A stretch of DNA of 64,000 nt from JAHDCJ01 sp039028895 (lineage in GTDB: Bacteria > Bacteroidota > Bacteroidia > Chitinophagales > Saprospiraceae): NCBI GenBank assembly GCA_039028895.1, contig JBCCHF010000021.1, positions 1 through 64,000 of the forward strand. Direction: 5' to 3'. Below are positions 15,780 through 22,621 of the stretch, in pieces; position 1 is the stretch's first letter, and every line of letters starts with the position of its first letter. The position numbers were made by a program, and so were the translations under genes. Below the pieces are notes generated by a model. That model did not search any database, had not been told where the DNA came from, and saw only the letters and a list, made by a program, of their open reading frames with translations.

Positions 15780-17633
15780 ATGGAAATTACCCGCTTATTT
15801 GAAGTTGTCCACTATCAAAATGAAAACTATCCTCAGGAAAGATCCCTTGGTCGCAGGGATGGCGCTGGCTGGAAATTCTGGAGTACCCAGGAAATAATAG
15901 ATACAGCAAACAAGGCTAGTTTCGGTCTTCTCGAAATAGGAATTCAACCTGGTGATAAAATTGCACTGATCTCATATGTCAATAGACCAGAATGGAATAT
16001 CATGGATATTGCCATTTCCCAGATTGGGGCCATAAATGTTCCCGTTTATCCTACGATCAGCCCAAGAGAATACGAGTATATCTTTAATGATGCTGAGGTG
16101 AAATTATGCATTGTAGGACTGGATCATCCACAAGGAAAAGCCAGTCTATTACAAAAGGTCAGAGATGCTCAACCAAATGTTCCGTCTCTCAAATCCATTT
16201 ACACCTTTGACAAAACAGATGATGCCCCTTACTGGGAAGAACTGTTCAAAGAAGGCGATATGAAAGTGCTGGAAGAAAAAAAAGGTGCCATAAATCCTGA
16301 CGACCTAGCGACGCTCATCTATACTTCAGGGACCACTGGTGACCCCAAAGGCGTGATGTTGTCACATTCAAATATTGCTTCAAATGTCAATGCTGTACTT
16401 GATCTGGTGCCTCTAAATGCAGGTGATCGCGTCTTGAGCTTCTTACCGCTTTGCCACATTTTTGAAAGAAACGTTTCATACACTTACATGGCGACCGGAG
16501 TATCCATTTATTACACAGGTACCGATAACCTTGGTGGGGAAGGTGGTGATCTTCAGGATGTCAAACCTCACTTTTTTACGACCGTTCCCCGCTTGCTGGA
16601 GAAGGTATACGAAAAAATCTATAATAAAGGTCTTGACCTGGAAGGATTCAAGCGAAAACTGTTTTTCTGGGCATTGGACCTAACCGATGATTACGAGTAC
16701 GACAAACGATACAGTGGCTTGAGAGGCATTAAAAATGCGATAGCAGATAAGCTCATCTTTTCCAAATGGCGGGAAGCCCTTGGCGGGAATATCAAGGGTA
16801 TCATCACAGGAGCAGCTGCTTGTCCGCCCAAAATGGCAAGGGTCTTTTCTGCTGCCGGTATTCCGATAAGGGAAGGATATGGTCTGACTGAGACATCCCC
16901 GGCACTTACCATCGGACGTTTTCAACCAGGTGAGGCGATGCTTGGAACGGTTGGTCCAACTTTACCAAACGTAACCATTATGATTGATGGATCTGATGGT
17001 GATTATAAGGAAGGCGAAGGCGAAATACTCGCCAAAGGGCCTAATGTAATGCAAGGCTACTACCGGAAACCGGAAGCTACGGCAGATGTCATGCACAAAG
17101 ATGGCTGGTTCCATACAGGTGATATTGGAAAAATCGTAACCAATAGCGCTGGCAGGGAATTCCTCAAGATCACAGGTCGTAAAAAGGCGCTCCTGAAAAC
17201 GTCTGGAGGGAAATATGTAGCACCAGAACCAATCGAAAAGAAGTTCAAAGAAGACTTTTTGGTTGAACAGATGATGGTCGTAGGAGAAGGGAAAAAATTC
17301 GTTTCAGCTTTGATTGTTCCGGCAGCAGAAGCAGTTGAAGACTGGTGTGATAATAACGATGTGAAATGCATTACCGGCAAATCAGCTAATGACCCTGATG
17401 TTATGATCGTCAATGCGGAAACATTAGAAAATCCAAAGATCCAGGCTTTGTTTGAAAATATCATTAAAAACGTTAATCCTAACTTTAGTCATATTGAACA
17501 GGTAAAAAAGTTCGTTCTACTACCTGAACCTTGGACTGTCGAAACTGGTGAACTTACCCCAACGATGAAGATTAAGCGACGGGTGATCAGACAAAAATAT
17601 AAATCAGTCATCGACGAAATTTACAACGTTTAA
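15780..17633 (+). CDS. Long-chain acyl-CoA synthetase (AMP-forming)
   Basis: 617 residues. It activates fatty acids to acyl-CoA through an acyl-adenylate. The AMP-binding P-loop is 'LIYTSGTTGDPKGVMLSH' (about residues 180-197); 'GYGLTETSP' and 'GWFHTGDIG' are the A5 and A7 core motifs; 'KALLKTSGGKYVAPEPIE' is the hinge/A10 region with the catalytic-type lysine. Size and motifs match FadD/Faa-type ligases, not acetyl-CoA synthetase. The next gene follows after 10 bases, so they are likely co-transcribed. Confidence 0.9.
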   Translation: MEITRLFEVVHYQNENYPQERSLGRRDGAGWKFWSTQEIIDTANKASFGLLEIGIQPGDKIALISYVNRPEWNIMDIAISQIGAINVPVYPTISPREYEYIFNDAEVKLCIVGLDHPQGKASLLQKVRDAQPNVPSLKSIYTFDKTDDAPYWEELFKEGDMKVLEEKKGAINPDDLATLIYTSGTTGDPKGVMLSHSNIASNVNAVLDLVPLNAGDRVLSFLPLCHIFERNVSYTYMATGVSIYYTGTDNLGGEGGDLQDVKPHFFTTVPRLLEKVYEKIYNKGLDLEGFKRKLFFWALDLTDDYEYDKRYSGLRGIKNAIADKLIFSKWREALGGNIKGIITGAAACPPKMARVFSAAGIPIREGYGLTETSPALTIGRFQPGEAMLGTVGPTLPNVTIMIDGSDGDYKEGEGEILAKGPNVMQGYYRKPEATADVMHKDGWFHTGDIGKIVTNSAGREFLKITGRKKALLKTSGGKYVAPEPIEKKFKEDFLVEQMMVVGEGKKFVSALIVPAAEAVEDWCDNNDVKCITGKSANDPDVMIVNAETLENPKIQALFENIIKNVNPNFSHIEQVKKFVLLPEPWTVETGELTPTMKIKRRVIRQKYKSVIDEIYNV

Positions 17634-17643
17634 ATAGGAATTT

Positions 17644-18468
17644 ATGACCAGGATATTTGTGGTTTTGTGCCTTGTTTTTTGCTTTACCCAATGCACAAAC
17701 AATCAGTCCTCAGATGATGCCGCCGAACAGGCCAGGCTGGAAGCTGAAAAAGCCAGAGCTGAAGCAGATTCTTTGAAAAAATTACTCGAGGCTAGTAACA
17801 ACACTAGCAATATCAGTATTTCCGATAAGGCTGGTTTGCCAGCAGTACAGGTAAAGGAAGTCGGCAAGTTGAATCCGGTTGACGAAGGGGCAAACGATCC
17901 AACCTTCGTCGAATTCAGAAATAACCTGAAAGCCGCTATCGAACGTAAAGATGTGGATTATGTCCTTTCACAATGCCACGAAGAGATTAAGATCAGCTTC
18001 GGTGCGGAAAGTGGTGTCAAAGACTTTCAAACTATGTGGTTTGGCGATAAGCCTGATGAATCAGAATTCTGGCAAACCATGAGCAAGATTCTTGATCTTG
18101 GAGGTACCTGGTTTTCTGAAACACCAGTTACTTTTGTAGCACCATACATCTTTACTACCTTCCCTGATGAATACGATGCCTTCACTCATGCTGCTATTAC
18201 AGGTCAGGGGGTAAGACTCAGAGACAAACCAACACGCAGTGGCAAACATCTTTCCACATTGTCATATAATATTGTCCAATGGCAAGGAGAAGGGGAACGG
18301 CATGAAACAATTGGCGGAGAAACCTATCCGTGGGTTAAAGTAAAAACCCTGGATGGCACAGAAGGCTACATCTTTGGTAAATACGTCCATAGCCCTATTG
18401 GCTTCCGAGCTGGATTCTCCAAATATGACGAAGGCTGGAAAATGAAGTTTTTCGTGGCCGGTGATTAA
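17644..18468 (+). CDS. SH3-domain lipoprotein
   Basis: 274 residues. A lipoprotein signal peptide ends 'CFTQC' (Cys17), followed by a short Ala/Glu/Lys coiled coil (about 25-55), a middle domain of unknown type, and a bacterial SH3 domain (about 180-255; 'GVRLRDKPTRSGKHL', 'PWVKVKTLDGTEGYIFGKYV'). Bacterial SH3 domains usually bind peptidoglycan or peptides. It follows the acyl-CoA ligase by 10 bases; a functional link is not obvious. Confidence 0.8.
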   Translation: MTRIFVVLCLVFCFTQCTNNQSSDDAAEQARLEAEKARAEADSLKKLLEASNNTSNISISDKAGLPAVQVKEVGKLNPVDEGANDPTFVEFRNNLKAAIERKDVDYVLSQCHEEIKISFGAESGVKDFQTMWFGDKPDESEFWQTMSKILDLGGTWFSETPVTFVAPYIFTTFPDEYDAFTHAAITGQGVRLRDKPTRSGKHLSTLSYNIVQWQGEGERHETIGGETYPWVKVKTLDGTEGYIFGKYVHSPIGFRAGFSKYDEGWKMKFFVAGD

Positions 18469-18501
18469 TATCACTCCTGGGAAGACAAGTTCAAAAATAA
18501 A

Positions 18502-18537
18502 AAGAGAAAAATGATCCATTCATTTTTCTCTTCTTTT
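18502..18537. terminator. Terminator between SH3 lipoprotein and anti-sigma genes (convergent)
   Basis: Thirteen-base-pair perfect stem AAGAGAAAAATGA / TCATTTTTCTCTT with a 5-base loop, then CTTTT. Low in GC but symmetric; it may serve both converging genes. Confidence 0.6.
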
Positions 18538-18624
18538 ATCCCATGCAAGTAACTCCGGACCCAATATCTTATCGTCCTAGCAAGGTCTCCCGAAGAGGAC
18601 TTGGCGTAAATTTGAACCCATGAT

Positions 18625-19389
18625 CTAACGAACCCCAGGTAAATTCCGCCATCCACTATCCAGCTTCTTGAGCAGGCCAGTTGCTTTACTGGACTGGTAA
18701 CCACCATTTTCGCTGATATCCTCCAGATTAATTCGTGCTGTGGTTTCGTCACCATTAGCTAATTGGGCAAGGGCTAGATACCACTGAGCCGGCTCTTTAA
18801 GATCATTTTCCATTTGGAATAAATCATTCAAAGTGTTTATAGCATCACTGGCATTACCTGATTCTAATTGGGAAATACCGAGATATAATCTTGACAAGGT
18901 AAAATACTGGTCATCAGTACCAATACCTTCAAAAAGAGGGATGGCCGTTGTAAAGTCATTCTGGTTATAAGCCTTCATGGCGTTGGATAGAGCTGATATC
19001 GGCGCATCACTCATAGAAGTTATGCGATCGGGATAGGCCTCTAAGTTATTGGCTACAAGGTTAGCGCCTGAATATTGGCTGGATAACATGAAATAAGCGA
19101 TGCCCATAAATACAAGAAATACAACTGTAGCTGCTAATGCCATAGATCCCAGTCTTCTAACCTTGGCCTGGCCCTGACCTTTGACTTTTGAATAGATTTC
19201 ACTTACATTTTCGTGGGTCTTGATCTGAGTGTATAAGTTAACTGCCTGATGTGCAGCTTTTTGGGAATCTAGTGATTTAGCCAGGCTTTCATCGGATTCA
19301 ACGGCCGACTCAAATTCCTGTGCTTCCTCTGTAGAGAGGTTGCCGGCAAGGTATTCCTCTATAAATTCGAATGTATATTTTTCGTTCAT
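18625..19389 (-). CDS. Membrane anti-sigma-like protein with periplasmic TPR domain
   Basis: 254 residues from the ATG at 19389, whose ATGA overlaps the sigma-factor stop. The cytoplasmic part (1-78) opens with 'FIEEYLAGNLSTEEAQEFE', a pattern typical of Bacteroidota anti-sigma proteins, and has no zinc-binding His/Cys set. One membrane segment follows (about 82-102). The periplasmic part holds two or three TPR-like repeats ('AMKAYNQNDFTTAIPLFE', 'YLGISQLESGNASDAI', 'WYLALAQLANGDETTA'). By position and layout it should hold the ECF sigma factor at the membrane and release it on an envelope signal. The sequence alone does not prove binding. Confidence 0.75.
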   Translation of the reverse strand: MNEKYTFEFIEEYLAGNLSTEEAQEFESAVESDESLAKSLDSQKAAHQAVNLYTQIKTHENVSEIYSKVKGQGQAKVRRLGSMALAATVVFLVFMGIAYFMLSSQYSGANLVANNLEAYPDRITSMSDAPISALSNAMKAYNQNDFTTAIPLFEGIGTDDQYFTLSRLYLGISQLESGNASDAINTLNDLFQMENDLKEPAQWYLALAQLANGDETTARINLEDISENGGYQSSKATGLLKKLDSGWRNLPGVR

Positions 19390-19982
19390 GATAGTTCGGT
19401 TACCAACTGCTGTACTTGTGTGTTGCTTTCCATTAAGTTCCGCAGTTCTTTTAAACATTTATTTTTCTTATTCATCGCTACTTGCGAGCTGCTGAAACCC
19501 AGTTGGTCGGCTATCTCCGTCATAGAGAAGCTTGACCCCCACATATATAGGGTTTCCTTGCACTTGGTTTTCAGGTGACCAAAAAGTTCGAGGATTAGGT
19601 CTTTTTGTTCAGTATCCATCATATTGTATTCAGGGGTCTCATAGTCTTCCTCTACTACTGTTAGTGAAGACTGGTATTCGCGATCGCGAACCACTTTCCT
19701 GAATTTTTTATACCAGATGCCTTTGCAAATGGCAAAAAGATAGGTGTTAATAGAACTGTCGCCTTTAAATTTTCCATCCCTGATATTCAGGATAAGGGCA
19801 GTCAGGCCCTCCTGGAAAATATCCTCGCCATCAGCTGTAGATCCGTTACGGGAAGACACGAATGATAAAATCTTGCCTTCATTTTCTCGAATCAAATGTG
19901 TAATGGCCTTTTGCTCATTAATACCACCTCGTTTGATATCTTCCACTAGGTCTGAAGTGGTATATTTCCTGATTCCGAACAT
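19386..19982 (-). CDS. RNA polymerase sigma-70 factor, ECF subfamily
   Basis: 198 residues. Region 2 is visible in 'GEDIFQEGLTALILNIRDGKF' and 'INTYLFAICKGIWYKKFRK', and region 4 in 'MTEIADQLGFSSSQVAMNKKNKC', which is the helix-turn-helix contacting the -35 element. Regions 1 and 3 are missing, as in ECF factors. The gene is translationally coupled to the downstream TPR anti-sigma protein (4-base overlap). It is divergent from the subtilase gene across a 212-base gap, so the pair may autoregulate and drive the protease genes. Confidence 0.9.
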   Translation of the reverse strand: MFGIRKYTTSDLVEDIKRGGINEQKAITHLIRENEGKILSFVSSRNGSTADGEDIFQEGLTALILNIRDGKFKGDSSINTYLFAICKGIWYKKFRKVVRDREYQSSLTVVEEDYETPEYNMMDTEQKDLILELFGHLKTKCKETLYMWGSSFSMTEIADQLGFSSSQVAMNKKNKCLKELRNLMESNTQVQQLVTELS

Positions 19983-20089
19983 TAGTACTGTTTAATTTGA
20001 AAAAGCTAACCCAAATAAGAAAAATAAAATCTTATTACTCAATAAAATTAAAGAGTTGACTTGAGAAAGCAGCATGGAAGGTTAGAAAA

Positions 20090-20137
20090 AACTGGTAATG
20101 AGGTACTAATGACCATTGAACCTTTTTCACACCAGTT
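20090..20137. promoter_or_regulatory. Inverted repeat in the divergent sigma/subtilase control region
   Basis: AACTGGT (20090-20096) and its complement ACCAGTT (20131-20137) face each other across 34 bases in the gap shared by the sigma-factor and subtilase genes, so each strand carries AACTGGT at one position. It might be a shared sigma or repressor site. Seven-base arms can arise by chance. Confidence 0.3.
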
Positions 20138-20194
20138 GGAATGGGAAAGGGCAAGCTATGATTTTATTTATTAAATTTATTAAAAACTTTTACC

Positions 20195-22492
20195 ATGCAA
20201 CATTACTTATCTAAAGTGATTGCATCGCTGGTGGTGTTTTGTTTTCTAAATGCCCCAAAAATGCAAGGACAATGCTGTCCTAATGATTCACTTGCACTTT
20301 TATGTATTTACCTCGACTTCAACGGACCAGACTGGAATAGTAATATCAACTGGTTAACCTCTGAACCATTGGAAACATGGGAAGGGGTGACGATTGGTCA
20401 GGTTGGTGTCAATGACAGGGTAATCGGCCTGGAATTACCTAATAATAATCTTGTGGGCGACACCGATCCGGCTTTTGAAGACCTGAACGCTTTGCAACGA
20501 CTTGATTTTTCTGGTAATTCTATTAATAATCTGCCCAGCTTAGGCCAATTCTTCAATCTCGAATATGTCAATGTCAGTAATAACAATATGGAAGACCTTG
20601 AATCTTTTCCAAGTATTGGTATTGATACCTTTATTGGAGATGGCAATCGGTTTGAATTTGATGACCTGGAACTTGTCGTCCCTTTTACGACCAGTTTTAC
20701 TCAAATTTCACCTCAAGCCAATGTTGGTGAAGAACGATTCCTTTTCGTTGACCCTGGCGATGGCGTCATGATTTCAGCTGATGTCGGCGGGTTTAATAAC
20801 TTTTATTCATGGTATAAAGACGGTGTACAAATAACACAACCTGATCAGACGCCTGATTTTGGCATATCGTCTTTCACAGAATTCGATGAAGGCTCGTATG
20901 TCTGTAGGGTTACCAATAGCCAGGTGCAGGGCTTAACCATCGAAACAGAACCAATAAAGATATTCAGGTGGGAATTTGATGCGCTCGGTGGGCGATATGC
21001 GCCAAACCAGATGATCATAGAGTTTACTGATGATGCAACCCAGTTTGAAAGAGATACGCTGCTCGATTTTTACGATGCAGAACGTCTTGATGTTTGTATG
21101 TGCGGTATCATTGAACTTTGGATGTTACCTGATACCTCCTTCCTGCCAGATGGACAGATTATCATTGGCGTAGAAGAAACTGCCGCCAATGCCCGATCGA
21201 AAGCTAAGGTCGAAGAAACCGGCAATAACTATTTTCTTGAACTCTTGTCTAAAGAGAGTGCCGGGCCAAAGTCTTATGCGACCACCTATCAGCAAAAAAC
21301 GGAAAGCTGGGGTGGTAAGTCAGGTGAGCCTCCTGTAAAAGTTGCCGAAATTGATGTCGGTGTAGATTATACGCATCCAGATCTGCTCTCAGGCTTTTTC
21401 TGGTCGAATGACGAACCCGTCAATGGCGTCGATGATGATAATAACTGTTATGTTGATGATCGGCGCGGTTACGATTTTGCAAGTAGAAAACCCGATCCAT
21501 TCGATGATAGTGAAAGTGGCCACGGGACTCACGTTGCTGGTATCATCCTCATCGGCCTTCCTACCGGGGACATTGACCTCATTAACCTGAAGAGCCACCG
21601 GGCCGATGGGCAAGGACTGCTGTTTGATGGTACTTGCGGTATTTATTACGCGCGTAATGAAAATGCTGATATAATTAACCTGAGTTGGGGCTATAAAGGT
21701 GTGGAGTCAAAAGTGTTAGGTAATGCAATCGCCCGTGCAGGAGAAGATTGTGGAGCGCTGGTAGTAGCATCGGCAGGTAATCTGAATGAAGATAATGACC
21801 AAATGCCGCATTATCCTTCAAGTTATGATCATGATAACTTGATTTCAGTTGCTGCGCTTAACCTGATGGAAGATGGTCTTGCCGTTTTCTCCAACTTCGG
21901 GGAGTTGTCTGTAGATCTTGCAGCTCCAGGAACAAGAATTTTAAGTACGGTACCCGGAGGAACATTCGCATTTAAGGATGGTACATCAATGGCTGCCGCT
22001 GCGGTTTCAAGAGCTGCCGCGATCCTGAAAAAAGCACAACCTGATGCCACATACCTCGATATCAGGGAAGCAATTCTTTCAACTGTAGATGAATTAGGCA
22101 CTTTGTCAATGTTGGAAACCGGTGGAAAACTCAACCTGATGGAAGCCATGAATTACATTGATACCTTAAGTAACTTTGATACATCTTGCCTTCTGGTTTC
22201 TGTAGAAGAACCTGTATTCACTGAAGGTATTGCGTTGAAGGTGTTCCCACAGCCATTCTCAGATTACACCACGCTGGAGTTCGAACTTGAACGGCCTGGA
22301 GAAGTTGAGTTTAGTATTTATGACAGTGTAGGCAGATTGGTTTATACCCGATATCAAAACGTTTTCAAGGGTGTTAACAGGCTATACTGGGATGGAAAAA
22401 CAGGGGCCGGCATAGATGTCAGGCCCGGCATGTATTTCTTCAATATTAGCATAGACGGCCAGGAAATGGCTGGAAAACTAATGAGACAATAA
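20195..22492 (+). CDS. T9SS-exported subtilisin-like protease (S8) with N-terminal LRR and Ig-like regions
   Basis: 765 residues. Order: signal peptide (about 1-27); a short leucine-rich segment ('LPNNNLVGDTDPAFEDLNAL'); an Ig-like domain (about 165-255, 'SWYKDGVQI' and 'GSYVCRVTN'); S8 domain with triad Asp387 ('AEIDVGVDYTHPDL'), His443 ('GHGTHVAG') and Ser598 ('GTSMAAAA'); and a C-terminal type IX sorting domain ('FPQPFSDYTTLEFEL', 'IYDSVGRLV', 'PGMYFFNISIDGQEMAGKL'). It should be exported across the outer membrane and be surface-bound or released. It is divergent from an ECF sigma operon and followed by a TPR-CHAT gene. Confidence 0.92.
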   Translation: MQHYLSKVIASLVVFCFLNAPKMQGQCCPNDSLALLCIYLDFNGPDWNSNINWLTSEPLETWEGVTIGQVGVNDRVIGLELPNNNLVGDTDPAFEDLNALQRLDFSGNSINNLPSLGQFFNLEYVNVSNNNMEDLESFPSIGIDTFIGDGNRFEFDDLELVVPFTTSFTQISPQANVGEERFLFVDPGDGVMISADVGGFNNFYSWYKDGVQITQPDQTPDFGISSFTEFDEGSYVCRVTNSQVQGLTIETEPIKIFRWEFDALGGRYAPNQMIIEFTDDATQFERDTLLDFYDAERLDVCMCGIIELWMLPDTSFLPDGQIIIGVEETAANARSKAKVEETGNNYFLELLSKESAGPKSYATTYQQKTESWGGKSGEPPVKVAEIDVGVDYTHPDLLSGFFWSNDEPVNGVDDDNNCYVDDRRGYDFASRKPDPFDDSESGHGTHVAGIILIGLPTGDIDLINLKSHRADGQGLLFDGTCGIYYARNENADIINLSWGYKGVESKVLGNAIARAGEDCGALVVASAGNLNEDNDQMPHYPSSYDHDNLISVAALNLMEDGLAVFSNFGELSVDLAAPGTRILSTVPGGTFAFKDGTSMAAAAVSRAAAILKKAQPDATYLDIREAILSTVDELGTLSMLETGGKLNLMEAMNYIDTLSNFDTSCLLVSVEEPVFTEGIALKVFPQPFSDYTTLEFELERPGEVEFSIYDSVGRLVYTRYQNVFKGVNRLYWDGKTGAGIDVRPGMYFFNISIDGQEMAGKLMRQ

Positions 22493-22513
22493 CTACCCGC
22501 CCGGGAATTTATT

Positions 22514-22549
22514 ACTGCCCTGTGATTGCGATTGCAGGGCAGTTTTTTA
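22514..22549 (+). terminator. Rho-independent terminator after the subtilase gene
   Basis: Nine-base-pair stem ACTGCCCTG / CAGGGCAGT, 12-base loop, then a T run. It implies the CHAT gene needs its own promoter or read-through. Confidence 0.88.
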
Positions 22550-22595
22550 TTAGACCAATATCATCTTGACTATTCTCTGTATAGGTCATTTTGGG

Positions 22596-22603
22596 TATAT
22601 TTA
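22596..22603 (+). promoter_or_regulatory. Possible -7 element TATATTTA for the TPR-CHAT gene
   Basis: One base off TAnnTTTG, 18 bases before the ATG at 22622 and downstream of the subtilase terminator. The same octamer precedes the Prc protease gene. Confidence 0.3.
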
Positions 22604-22621
22604 TGCAAATCCAAAATGTAA

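Noticed and set aside
18607..18614. TAAATTTG on the plus strand
   Set aside because: It sits between converging genes with no plus-strand gene downstream for over 1.5 kb, so it is probably chance.
18575..18625. tRNA-like stretch with TTCAAAT on the minus strand
   Set aside because: The bases flanking the T-loop-like heptamer do not pair, and no acceptor or anticodon stem could be built.
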